Origin: an uncultured bacterium
GTDB lineage: Bacteria > Bacillota_I > Bacilli_A > Acholeplasmatales > Anaeroplasmataceae
Assembly: GCA_949293265.1 (NCBI GenBank)
Contig: CASFCK010000005.1
Span: 16,254-80,253 of the forward strand
Direction of reading: 5' to 3'
Length of the DNA stretch: 64,000 bases
Within the stretch, counting starts at the first letter, position 1; the number at the start of each line of letters is the position of its first letter. A program made the position numbers and the translations under genes. Below, piece after piece: positions 48,489-56,606 of the stretch. The notes below the pieces were generated by a model. It did not search any database. It was not told the DNA's origin and was given only the letters and a program-made list of their open reading frames with translations.

Positions 48489-48776
48489 TTATTCACCATC
48501 TTTAACAACAATACTACGAATGATGTTTTCATTATAACCAACAATACGGTTAAATTCTTCAACAGCCTTAGGTGTAGCTTCAACTAACATCCATACGTAA
48601 TAACCTTTACGCATTTTTTGAATTTCGTACGCTAACTCTCTAAGACCCCATTCTTTTACTTCTAAAACTTTAGAGTCATTATCAGTAAAGATTTTACTTA
48701 CATTATTAACTTCACTTTTAATAACTTCTTGTTCTAGATTTGAACGAAGAATAAACATAACTTCATATTTTTTCAT
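48489..48776 (-). CDS. rpsF: Ribosomal protein S6
   Basis: 95 residues: MKKYEVMFILRSNLEQ, VKEWGLRELAYEIQKMRKGYYV and VGYNENIIRSIVVK are standard S6. First gene of rpsF-ssb-rpsR, with a leader carrying hairpins. Confidence 0.97.
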   Translation of the reverse strand: MKKYEVMFILRSNLEQEVIKSEVNNVSKIFTDNDSKVLEVKEWGLRELAYEIQKMRKGYYVWMLVEATPKAVEEFNRIVGYNENIIRSIVVKDGE

Positions 48777-48782
48777 TTACTT

Positions 48783-48875
48783 TACCTCCTTATGGTCTAT
48801 TGGCCTAATAGCAAATTAGGCAAGGGCGTTAATTAACGCGTTAGTAATTATATAATATATATATTAAAAATACAA
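48783..48875 (-). promoter_or_regulatory. rpsF promoter and possible S6:S18 leader motif
   Basis: Minus-strand TTGTAT (48870-48875), 17-base spacer, TATAAT (48847-48852). The ~65-base leader has a palindrome GCGTTAATTAACGC and a hairpin GCCTAAT/ATTAGGC before the AAGGAGG site. S6:S18-binding leaders that repress this operon are known in many bacteria; whether this one matches that motif I cannot confirm. Confidence 0.45.
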
Positions 48876-48884
48876 GAATTTTTT

Positions 48885-48908
48885 ATAAAAAAGAGGCCGA
48901 AGCCTCTT
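48885..48908 (-). terminator. Terminator of the 48912-49334 gene
   Basis: Stem AGAGGC/GCCTCT with a stable TTCG loop, followed on the minus strand by TTTTTTATA, 4 bases after the stop codon. Confidence 0.88.
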
Positions 48909-48911
48909 CAA

Positions 48912-49334
48912 TTATTCAAGTATATAACATTGTGCATTTGGTGATTCAATATTAAAGACAGTCTCATTTTTTAACTTATTAGGAACCTTATCTTGACTTA
49001 ATTTCATACAATAAAAATGGTATTTTTCACCAATTATTAAATCATCTACATTAGTCACATTTTTAGCATAACGAATATATACTACCCCACTAACATCGCC
49101 TTTAAAACATTCATCAACTGTTATTTTATAATAATCAAATGAAGTTAATAAAATACCACTATAATTCTCAACCTTACTCATAGTTAACTCATCTACTTCA
49201 GCCGTAAAGTGAAAATCAGCTGTTTCTTCTAATTCTTCTAATTCTAAACCATCAAATACAGTTTCTATATGATATGTACAGCTACAAAGCATTAAAAATA
49301 TTAATATCGTAAAACTTATTAATGCTTTTTTCAT
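48912..49334 (-). CDS. Small lipoprotein, unknown
   Basis: 140 residues. Signal MKKALISFTILIFLMLCSC with a lipobox Cys at 19 (or 17). The mature part is acidic (ELEELEETADF) and predicted mainly beta (VDECFKGDVSGVVYIRYAK; EKYHFYCMKLSQ). No family recognised. A decayed copy of the same gene lies directly upstream at 49407-49613, so it belongs to a small locally duplicated family. Confidence 0.65.
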   Translation of the reverse strand: MKKALISFTILIFLMLCSCTYHIETVFDGLELEELEETADFHFTAEVDELTMSKVENYSGILLTSFDYYKITVDECFKGDVSGVVYIRYAKNVTNVDDLIIGEKYHFYCMKLSQDKVPNKLKNETVFNIESPNAQCYILE

Positions 49335-49406
49335 TTTTTACCTCCCTTATGAATAAATTTTAACAAAATTATGATCGATATTTGACTGATATTATTTTTA
49401 ACACTT

Positions 49407-49613
49407 ACATAACAAATATATACTACCACGCTAACATCGCCTTAAAACGTTCATCAATTATTGTTTTATAATAAGCAAATGAAGTTTAAAATACCCCTAT
49501 AGGTTCTTACTCATAGTTAACTCATCTACTTCAAACGTTTCTTCCATCAAATACAGTTTCTATATGATTGTATAGCTACAAAACATTAAAATATCTTAAA
49601 ACTTACTAAAATT
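49407..49613 (-). pseudogene. Decayed duplicate of the adjacent lipoprotein gene
   Basis: Aligns along its length with 49068-49316: shared stretches include AACAAATATATACTACC (one mismatch), TAACATCGCC, CTCATAGTTAACTCATCTACTTCA and CATCAAATACAGTTTCTATATGA. Several deletions and frameshifts remove any ORF. It fills the space between the lipoprotein and the 71-residue membrane protein. Confidence 0.8.
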
Positions 49614-49622
49614 TCTTAAACA

Positions 49623-49838
49623 TTATTCTACGCCTTTTTTAATGTAGATAAGATTAAGAATTACTGTTATAACAGTTACTACAATAATAAGTAATATTGG
49701 TATAATTAGTGCCACTATAAGAAAGCCAAGTAGACCAGAATCTACATCACCAGTATTACTTAATAACACTAAAAAACAACAATCAATTGCAGTTAAAGAA
49801 AGAACAACGCTTGATAAGAAAATATTAAGTGATTTCAT
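49623..49838 (-). CDS. Small two-helix membrane protein, unknown
   Basis: 71 residues: two long hydrophobic segments (about residues 5-27 and 36-62) with a short polar turn NTGDVDSG and a basic end IYIKKGVE. No family recognised. It follows the 391-residue secreted protein gene by 21 bases and has the same TAGGAGGTAAAAAATG-type start as its neighbours. A role as immunity or accessory protein for the secreted protein is possible but only inferred from position. Confidence 0.55.
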   Translation of the reverse strand: MKSLNIFLSSVVLSLTAIDCCFLVLLSNTGDVDSGLLGFLIVALIIPILLIIVVTVITVILNLIYIKKGVE

Positions 49839-49859
49839 TTTTTACCTCCTATTGTGATA

Positions 49860-51035
49860 TTAATTAAATAAAAAATAATTAAATCCAGTCACAGTTTCTT
49901 TAGGTATTCTTAAACCAAACAAGGTATATTTATAAAATACCATTTCAAAATCTGTGCGTATACTTATTGCTTCATCCATAATTTGATTTTCTCTAAAATC
50001 CAAATCAAAAATATATCCACAATTTAATTCATATGTTATACTAGCAATTTCATCAGTCAAAGTTTCAAAATTCCATTGATATTTATTACTATCTTCAGGT
50101 GACGGTTGCGAGCTAACTATCGGATCAGTAGTAGACAAAGTCTTTGAATACCCGAAATCTATAGATGTACCAAATGTTTTATTATCTTCAACGGTCGCAC
50201 CATTTGATGTACTAAAACCGTTAACAAATGAATATCCAAAAGTATAACCAATATCTACTGAAGAAGTTATAGCTATCATTCCAGTAGATGAACTAGGGTA
50301 AGCGTCCTTAAAAGTTGGGAGAGCTCCCAATCTTTTTTGATTAGGCCCTATATCCTCAACAGCTTGTTTTGCCGTTAAATGGAAATATCCAGAATCCAAC
50401 TTATAGTTCTCATAGCCTTCTTCATTATTTTTATATGCAACTGTACCAGGTGTAAATAAAACACTAAAGTTTGCCAAATATAGCGAATTTTCCTCTGTAT
50501 AAAAATGTTTATAGACTGTAATATAGCATGTAATATAGCCATATGGCTTATAACTAAGTTGATAACTAGAATCACACAAAAAAGTAAAATATTCGTTTTC
50601 AACTACATTTTCTCGTTGTCTATTGCTTTCCTCAACAACTTTATCTAAGTAGTAAATCAATTTATCAGATAAATTCAACAATTCTTCATCATCTAGACAT
50701 AAAACTACAGAAGTTGGCCTTTCTCGACTATAATCATAATACATAACATTACCATTATTATATATAGACGGTGAATCATCATTACAAGCATTTAAATTGT
50801 ATATAAAATATCTTTTTTTACTTTTTGAATCTAAAAGATTTGTATCTACACCATTAGTAGCATTTATAATTGTCAATTCATGATCTTCACTTATCAGTCC
50901 AAATTTGTTATTCATGGTAGCATGTTCAAATATACTGTCATATCGCATCAATTTGTTCCCTTCATCGGTTGTAAAAGATGCCAAACACATAATCAAACAT
51001 AAAACTGATATAATAGAAATTACTTTCTTTTTCAT
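49860..51035 (-). CDS. Secreted beta-rich protein, possible pore-forming-toxin-like fold
   Basis: 391 residues with a clear signal peptide (MKKKVISIISVLCLIMCLASF). The C-terminal half is dominated by Ser/Thr/Gly-rich alternating strands: AITSSVDIGYTFGYSFVNGF and FGTSIDFGYSKTLSTTDP, then KYQWNFETL. The YSKTxS...W arrangement recalls the leukocidin/haemolysin and other beta-pore families, but the match is short and the N-terminal half is unfamiliar. A non-toxic secreted adhesin is equally possible. It has a near-consensus promoter and a strong AGGAGGT ribosome site. Confidence 0.55.
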   Translation of the reverse strand: MKKKVISIISVLCLIMCLASFTTDEGNKLMRYDSIFEHATMNNKFGLISEDHELTIINATNGVDTNLLDSKSKKRYFIYNLNACNDDSPSIYNNGNVMYYDYSRERPTSVVLCLDDEELLNLSDKLIYYLDKVVEESNRQRENVVENEYFTFLCDSSYQLSYKPYGYITCYITVYKHFYTEENSLYLANFSVLFTPGTVAYKNNEEGYENYKLDSGYFHLTAKQAVEDIGPNQKRLGALPTFKDAYPSSSTGMIAITSSVDIGYTFGYSFVNGFSTSNGATVEDNKTFGTSIDFGYSKTLSTTDPIVSSQPSPEDSNKYQWNFETLTDEIASITYELNCGYIFDLDFRENQIMDEAISIRTDFEMVFYKYTLFGLRIPKETVTGFNYFLFN

Positions 51036-51079
51036 TTTTTTACCTCCTCGTATAATAGAATTTTGTTTGATTCAACCAC

Positions 51080-51130
51080 ATTATATCCTTATTTCTTATA
51101 ACAGTCAAGTTGTGCTGTAAACGCTTTAAA
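51080..51130 (-). promoter_or_regulatory. Promoter of the secreted-protein gene, with cre-like dyad
   Basis: Minus-strand TTGACT (51103-51108), 17-base spacer, TATAAT (51080-51085). Just upstream, CTGTAAACGCTTTAAAT (near 51114-51130) resembles cre with two mismatches. The remaining gap up to 51245 holds nothing else I recognise. Confidence 0.6.
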
Positions 51131-51245
51131 TGGTTATTTCAGCACTATTTTCAAACATTATACCCTATTTTCACCAAAATTTTAAGCAAAAACATACATT
51201 TTACCTTCTTTAACAACCTATTTTACCAATATTATTTTTAATAAC

Positions 51246-51268
51246 AAAAAAGGTTGTCTAAACAACCT
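51246..51268 (-). terminator. Terminator after the 51-residue peptide gene
   Basis: Stem AGGTTGT/ACAACCT, followed on the minus strand by TTTTTTG, 18 bases beyond the stop codon at 51286. Supports the peptide ORF as a real transcription unit. Confidence 0.85.
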
Positions 51269-51285
51269 CATTGCCATTCGTATTA

Positions 51286-51441
51286 CTACAAATTGATTTC
51301 ATTTCCTCCCCATGGTTTTTCATCAGGAAGTTCATTAATAGTATCAATGACTATTCCATCATCACTTTTTACTTGTGACATAATGTTAATAGTTAATATA
51401 CATATTAATGAAATAATAAAAATTGAAAATTTATTAATCAT
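51286..51441 (-). CDS. Secreted pro-peptide, candidate signalling peptide
   Basis: 51 residues from ATG 51441, with GGTGAGAG 5 bases upstream; an ATG at 51468 is too close to or upstream of the predicted transcription start. A Sec-type signal (MINKFSIFIISLICILTINI) is followed by a polar tail DDGIVIDTINELPDEKPWGG ending NEINL. Length, secretion signal and position directly downstream of a TPR receptor gene match pro-peptides of RRNPP systems (PapR, Phr, AimP). No homologue is recognised by sequence. It has its own promoter and terminator. Confidence 0.65.
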   Translation of the reverse strand: MINKFSIFIISLICILTINIMSQVKSDDGIVIDTINELPDEKPWGGNEINL

Positions 51442-51457
51442 TTCTCTCACCAGTTTC

Positions 51458-51485
51458 ATTTTAATCATTTTAAAATCAATGTCAA
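51458..51485 (-). promoter_or_regulatory. Promoter of the pro-peptide gene
   Basis: Minus-strand TTGACA (51480-51485), 16-base spacer, TAAAAT (51458-51463). The predicted start of transcription is about 10 bases before ATG 51441. A consensus -35 box in front of a 51-codon ORF argues for separate expression from the receptor gene. Confidence 0.65.
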
Positions 51486-51583
51486 ATTAGCACTTTCTTA
51501 AAATGTGGTAAAAAAAGATTATAAAAAACCATAATATAGATTAAAAAACCAAAAATAATGGTAGATTATCTAAACTTTAAATA

Positions 51584-52729
51584 TTAAAAAATATTTTCTA
51601 AAATCTTATATACTGTAGGATCAGTATAAAATATTAAATTTGGATTATTTATTTTAATCTCTTTTTTTAAATAGGAAACTATTATATTTAAAATCTTCTT
51701 ATTTTCAACTGTTAAATTAGAATTATTATCTATCTCTTTAATCAATTTATTAAACATTGTTTTATTAGTTACATAATAAACTAACAATAAAAACATATTA
51801 TTTATTAAACCATTATTATCTTTATCTTCTATTTCTATATATTTTAATATATCTTCATATTTTTTTAATTCCATACAAGCAACAAAATAATATATTTTAG
51901 TTCGGTAATACAAATTAAAATCTTGTTCTTTCCGGCTTAAGTATAAAAGTTGATTATATGATTCAATATAAACTTGTTGATTTTCACCTAGCATATTTAA
52001 TGCGAAGTAGTATGATATATTAGCATCCATTAAGCGATTATAATTAGATGTTAATGTAAAAATATTTCGACTTTTTTCTATAAAATATAACATCAAATCA
52101 TAATTGTTTTCTTTGTATAATCTACTAGCTATACAGCGATATATTAAACCTTTTAAACTAACATGTGCATTGTTTATTTCTTTTAATAATTTATTATATG
52201 ACAAACTTTTTTTATCAGCTAGTAATATAGAGATAAGTAAATATATTTCTTTAAAACCAGGGCCAAAATAACCATTATCATATTTACTAAGTGATTTAAA
52301 TTCATCTATATATTGATAAGCTAATTCATGAGGACAACCAGTTAGTTTTAAAAGTAATAATAACATTTCAAAGATTGGTTTTAAATAATTATTTTCACTT
52401 ATACATTCTTTAATTTTTGCTTCATGTTTTTTTATATTATTACTACGATAATAAAAATCGATTATGCAGTCGTTAATTAATTTGTCATATATTTCATATT
52501 TATCTAATGATAAATGAGAAATTTGAAAATAATCTTCTAGTTTTAAAATTATATTTTTAGCATTATCAGTCGTAGTTTTATCTAATCTTTGATAAGTCAT
52601 ATAAGGAATTTTTAATTCTTTAAATATAGATTCCTTTGTCTTTAGATTTTCTTTTATTAATATATCAAAAAAGTTTTTTGCATAACTATTACTATTAAAA
52701 TATGGCTCTATTTCTAGTATTTTAATCAT
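51584..52729 (-). CDS. RRNPP-like regulator: degenerate HTH plus TPR-type helices
   Basis: 381 residues from ATG 52729, which overlaps the upstream stop by 8 bases (ATGATTAA) and has GGGAGAAG before it. Residues ~15-70 (KESIFKELKIPYMTYQRLDK ... LKLEDYFQI) look like a short, degenerate XRE helix-turn-helix; the rest is all-helical with TPR-like periodicity (ISENNYLKPIFEMLLLLLKL; CIASRLYKENNYDLMLYFIE). Paralogous to 62667-63770, with shared xCIxENNxLKPIFExxxxLL. A peptide-responsive receptor is inferred from architecture and the adjacent pro-peptide; no exact family is claimed. Confidence 0.65.
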   Translation of the reverse strand: MIKILEIEPYFNSNSYAKNFFDILIKENLKTKESIFKELKIPYMTYQRLDKTTTDNAKNIILKLEDYFQISHLSLDKYEIYDKLINDCIIDFYYRSNNIKKHEAKIKECISENNYLKPIFEMLLLLLKLTGCPHELAYQYIDEFKSLSKYDNGYFGPGFKEIYLLISILLADKKSLSYNKLLKEINNAHVSLKGLIYRCIASRLYKENNYDLMLYFIEKSRNIFTLTSNYNRLMDANISYYFALNMLGENQQVYIESYNQLLYLSRKEQDFNLYYRTKIYYFVACMELKKYEDILKYIEIEDKDNNGLINNMFLLLVYYVTNKTMFNKLIKEIDNNSNLTVENKKILNIIVSYLKKEIKINNPNLIFYTDPTVYKILENIF

Positions 52730-53417
52730 TTTCTTCTCCCTTTTTATATTCATTTAAATATGGAATATAATTATTCAATGCTAATCCTATTTCATAACCA
52801 AGAATTAATGATTTAAAGCTTTTTAAATCTATTTTAGCAAAATTATTTGTTTTTACAGTTTTATTTAAAACATCATTTATGTCATCTACCCTAAACACTA
52901 AACTATTATCGACAACAAAGCTTGTGACATCACTAATGGTGAAGATTATCGGCTTTTCGTTTAGTTTTTTGGGGTCTATTGTGATAAGCTTATCTTTTTT
53001 AACTAAAAAGTCAGAGAATATGTAAAAATAATACTCATCAAAGAAACAAAATATGTTTTCCTTATTATTAGTCATATTAACTGTATATAAAAAATTATAA
53101 TTCAAGTAATTAGTAAAATGTGATCTAACAAATGTAATTAATGCATTATTATATAACTTACGATATAGCCAAAATAAAATTGGAATAAAATAAATAATTA
53201 ATCCAACAACTATAATTGTTAAGATAATGGCTACTAATCTATAATTAACAATAAATAATAAAACACTAATAAGCATTAAAATAACGATTATACCTATAGG
53301 AAACCCTAAATATGAGTTAAATTCATAGCCTAGATAACCTTTTAAAAAGGTGTTATCTCTATCATCTAATAAGTATCCTTTTTTTATTTTCTTTAAGCAA
53401 TTTATAAATTTAATCAA
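52722..53417 (-). CDS. Membrane protein, unknown, coupled to the RRNPP-like gene
   Basis: 231 residues from TTG 53417, which overlaps the upstream stop in the same 8-base style (TTGATTAA) with GGTGAG just before it; an in-frame ATG at 53429 is the alternative. Two or three membrane segments (about residues 38-60 and 64-88) precede a ~140-residue cytoplasmic domain (FCFFDEYYFYIFSDFLVKKD; TFVVDNSLVFRVDD) with a YcxB-like look, unproven. Lies between the CDF transporter and the regulator in one translationally coupled chain. Confidence 0.6.
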   Translation of the reverse strand: MIKFINCLKKIKKGYLLDDRDNTFLKGYLGYEFNSYLGFPIGIIVILMLISVLLFIVNYRLVAIILTIIVVGLIIYFIPILFWLYRKLYNNALITFVRSHFTNYLNYNFLYTVNMTNNKENIFCFFDEYYFYIFSDFLVKKDKLITIDPKKLNEKPIIFTISDVTSFVVDNSLVFRVDDINDVLNKTVKTNNFAKIDLKSFKSLILGYEIGLALNNYIPYLNEYKKGEEND

Positions 53418-54576
53418 TATACTCACCATCAAATTGAACAATGAAATAAAAGTTTCGATCTTTAAATTTATTATTTAACAAACTTAATATTTCGTTTTCT
53501 GTTAGTTTTGTTTCATGAGGTAAAACGATGTCAAACAAAATGTTTGTATGGGTATTACCAATAACTACTCTAAAATCATGAAAACTTAATTTTAAAGGAG
53601 TTAATAATTCAGCTACTTCCGCTTTTAGGCTATTTACATATGCATTGTCATTTTCTATAGGGTCCATATGAATTGTTAATTCTAAACCATACTTTTGATT
53701 TATATCTCGTTCAATATTATCAATTTGATCATGGGCTTCCATAATATTTTCATTAGCTGAAACTTCAACATGTACAGTCATAAATCTTTTATTAGGTCCA
53801 TACATATGACACCTCATATCATGAATTCCTAAAACACAAGGATAAGTTAAAATGTCTTTAACAACATTTTGAATAAATTCATGATTAGGGTTTATTCCAA
53901 TTAAAGGATCTGAAGTTTCTTTAATCATTTTAATACCTGAAATTAAAACGAATAATCCCACAGCTATACCAAATATTCCATCTAGAGAAAATGGTATATT
54001 AGGTACAAAATAAATAACTAAACTACTTATAAATATTACACTTGTTGATAAGACATCATTTAGGGAATCTTGACTCGAAGCAATTAAAGAAACTGAATTA
54101 ATTGTTTTACCCATTTTACGATAAAAATAACCTTGCCATAATTTAACTAAAATAGCCAAGCCTAATATTACTAATGTAATAACCTCTATATCCGTTTTAT
54201 TATTATTAATAATAGCTTCAATTGAATCTTTTAAAACTTGTATCCCAAAAACTATAATTACAACACTTACAATTAAACCTGCAATATATTCAAAACGCTC
54301 ATGTCCATATGGATGTTCTTTGTCAGCTGGTTTTGCGGCTATTTTAAAGCCTAATAAATTTATTCCTGATGATGCCATATCCGATAAATTATTAAAACTA
54401 TCACCGATTATAGCTACTGAATTAGCAATAAATCCCACTATTAATTTACCTAAGAACAATAATAAATTAGAAATTATACCAACGATACTAGCTAATTTAC
54501 CATGCGCATTACGAACAGAAGGATTATCAAGTTCTTGATAATCCTTAATAAATATTTTTCTTAAAAAATTAACCAT
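53410..54576 (-). CDS. Cation diffusion facilitator family transporter
   Basis: 388 residues. Six membrane helices with the metal-site motifs GDSFNNLSDMASSGINLLG (helix 2 HDxxD-type region, here with Asn in place of one usual His) and ASSQDSLNDVLSTSVI (helix 5 DxxxD), the interhelix HPYGHERFEYIAGL, and a C-terminal ferredoxin-like cytoplasmic domain (HDMRCHMYGPNKRFMTVHVE). Exports Zn, Mn or Fe in exchange for protons; the metal cannot be decided by eye. Promoter-proximal of the three coupled genes. Confidence 0.92.
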   Translation of the reverse strand: MVNFLRKIFIKDYQELDNPSVRNAHGKLASIVGIISNLLLFLGKLIVGFIANSVAIIGDSFNNLSDMASSGINLLGFKIAAKPADKEHPYGHERFEYIAGLIVSVVIIVFGIQVLKDSIEAIINNNKTDIEVITLVILGLAILVKLWQGYFYRKMGKTINSVSLIASSQDSLNDVLSTSVIFISSLVIYFVPNIPFSLDGIFGIAVGLFVLISGIKMIKETSDPLIGINPNHEFIQNVVKDILTYPCVLGIHDMRCHMYGPNKRFMTVHVEVSANENIMEAHDQIDNIERDINQKYGLELTIHMDPIENDNAYVNSLKAEVAELLTPLKLSFHDFRVVIGNTHTNILFDIVLPHETKLTENEILSLLNNKFKDRNFYFIVQFDGEYID

Positions 54577-54588
54577 TATAAAGCCTCG

Positions 54589-55749
54589 TTATTTTAAAGT
54601 AACAAAATATTCTAATTCTTGCCATTCATTATTAATTTGTCGGAAAATAGTGAATTTTGCATCATCACCTTTTAATAATAAGCTAAGTTCATAACTAACA
54701 TCTTGATTACGAGAAATTTCTTTATCATTAAATTTATAAATAACATCGCCAATTTGTAAACCACCTTCTGCGAGTTCATCATCAGAGGTAGCATTATAAG
54801 CATTACCACCTTCAACAACCTCAACTATAACTACACCTTGATTCATTGTGCCAGGAATCTTATTTGCATCTTCGCGATTAAGTGTAGCATTAATAGTTGA
54901 AACAGTGACACCAAGAGTTGGTCTAACAATAGCTTCATGGGTGCTTTCAATATCGCCAATTACATCTTTTAGCGTCCACACAGGTATAGCATAACCCATA
55001 CCTTCAATTGGGATAATTTCGTTTTCTTCTTCTATTATGGTATTCTTACGGGCATTTATTCCTAAAAGTTTACCTGAAATACTAAATAAAGCACCACCAC
55101 TATTACCCGGATTAATCGCTGCTGTATGCATAATTTCGCTTAAACTTATTTTAGCAACATTCCCCACACTGACATAATTATAGTTTTCTAAATCTAGAGG
55201 TGTACCTATTGCTATACAGTAATTACCAACAGTTGGTAGTGATAATTCGCCTTCCATAATGTTAACAGAACTTAAATCATATTCATCTAATTTAGCATCA
55301 AAAGATAGAATAGCCACATCATTAGAAGCATCACTGCCAATCGGATCTGCCTCTATATATTTATCATTTCCTAGATAAATATAGTAGTTAGGCTTCCTAC
55401 CATTTTCTATATTAATGACATGTTCATTAGTCACAACATAACACATTGCATCTTTTGTTTCTTTTGTTATAGCTTGACCAGTTTCTTTGTCTAACATTCG
55501 ATATATCACACCACTACCTATTGATGCTACTTTTTGACCAAAACTTTCATATTCTACATAAACAGCCACACAAGCACTATCTACTTCTTCTACTGTTTTT
55601 GTAATATTTGTTTGAATTATTTCATAAGTAGTATCATCAGTAAATACTTGGCCTATTGTAGCCTTAGGATCATTAATATTTAATGAACAACCAACTAATA
55701 TTAAAATTAATAATAGTGACGAAAATAATATTCCCAATTTTTTCTTCAT
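54589..55749 (-). CDS. HtrA/DegP-like serine protease lipoprotein
   Basis: 386 residues. Lipoprotein signal ending LILVGC (Cys21). Trypsin-like domain with His in VTNEHVI, Asp in ASNDVAILSFD and Ser in AAINPGNSGGALF, then one PDZ domain (residues ~285-385: LQIGDVIYKFNDKEIS). A surface quality-control or processing protease; in Bacilli HtrA-type proteases are usually membrane-anchored by a helix, so lipid anchoring is a small departure. Upstream of the CDF gene by 12 bases, downstream of tatD by 2. Confidence 0.92.
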   Translation of the reverse strand: MKKKLGILFSSLLLILILVGCSLNINDPKATIGQVFTDDTTYEIIQTNITKTVEEVDSACVAVYVEYESFGQKVASIGSGVIYRMLDKETGQAITKETKDAMCYVVTNEHVINIENGRKPNYYIYLGNDKYIEADPIGSDASNDVAILSFDAKLDEYDLSSVNIMEGELSLPTVGNYCIAIGTPLDLENYNYVSVGNVAKISLSEIMHTAAINPGNSGGALFSISGKLLGINARKNTIIEEENEIIPIEGMGYAIPVWTLKDVIGDIESTHEAIVRPTLGVTVSTINATLNREDANKIPGTMNQGVVIVEVVEGGNAYNATSDDELAEGGLQIGDVIYKFNDKEISRNQDVSYELSLLLKGDDAKFTIFRQINNEWQELEYFVTLK

Positions 55750-55751
55750 AC

Positions 55752-56513
55752 TTACTCCAATCTAAACAATTTAATTGTATTAGCTTCTAAAATTTTATCT
55801 AATTCAATTATGTTTATTTTCTTAATTTTACTTATTTCTTCCATAATATATTGTAAATAACTAGGCTCGTTTCTCTTTCCCCTATTAGGCATAGGAGCTA
55901 AATAAGGACTATCTGTTTCAATTAACATCCTATCTAGTGGTACAAATTCCGCTACTTCTTTAGGTACTCTAGCATTTTTAAAGGTTACCGGGCCACCTAA
56001 AGAAATATAAAAATTAAGCTTTAAAAATAACTTAGCCATTTCAACACTACCACTATAACAATGCATTACCCCATAACAATCAGGATATTCCTTTAAAGTG
56101 TTATAAGTCTCTAAAATAGCATCACGCGAATGAACAATAATCGGCAAATTATATTTAATTCCTAATTCAATTTGACATCTAAAAGCTTTAATTTGCTCCT
56201 CTTTATAAGTTGTATCATAATGAAAATCTAGACCACATTCCCCAATCGCATAAACTTTATGTTCATTAATAAATTTTTCAAGCTCATTTATTTTATCTAG
56301 ATAATTTTCATCAACTTCACTAGGATGAAGTCCTGCCGTAGGGTATAAATATTGCGGATATTTTAAAGCTAAATTATAAGCTTGTTCATTGGTTTTTTTT
56401 GAAAAACCAACTAATATAATCTTATTAACCTTATTTTCTTTAGCTCTAAATATCACACTTTCTTGATCATTATTAAATTCTTTTTCAAAAATATGACAAT
56501 GTGAATCAATCAA
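55752..56513 (-). CDS. tatD: TatD family metal-dependent hydrolase
   Basis: 253 residues. MIDSHCHIFE supplies the HxH metal ligands, GECGLDFHYD the Glu, LPIIVHSRDA and GVMHCYSG two His, and LIETDSPYLAP the Asp. TatD enzymes are DNases/metallohydrolases. First gene of the run toward htrA, CDF and the regulator; a TATAAT at about 56530 may serve it. Confidence 0.94.
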   Translation of the reverse strand: MIDSHCHIFEKEFNNDQESVIFRAKENKVNKIILVGFSKKTNEQAYNLALKYPQYLYPTAGLHPSEVDENYLDKINELEKFINEHKVYAIGECGLDFHYDTTYKEEQIKAFRCQIELGIKYNLPIIVHSRDAILETYNTLKEYPDCYGVMHCYSGSVEMAKLFLKLNFYISLGGPVTFKNARVPKEVAEFVPLDRMLIETDSPYLAPMPNRGKRNEPSYLQYIMEEISKIKKINIIELDKILEANTIKLFRLE

Positions 56514-56606
56514 AATATCACCTCATATGACATATTATATTACGTTTAGTATTAAAAATCATCAGTTTTTTAAACCCTATCTTACAAATCTTTATTTACA
56601 ATTTAA

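Noticed and set aside
49860..51035. Firm assignment as leukocidin/haemolysin toxin
   Set aside because: Only the strand pattern and a short YSKTxS...W resemblance are visible; not enough to name a toxin.
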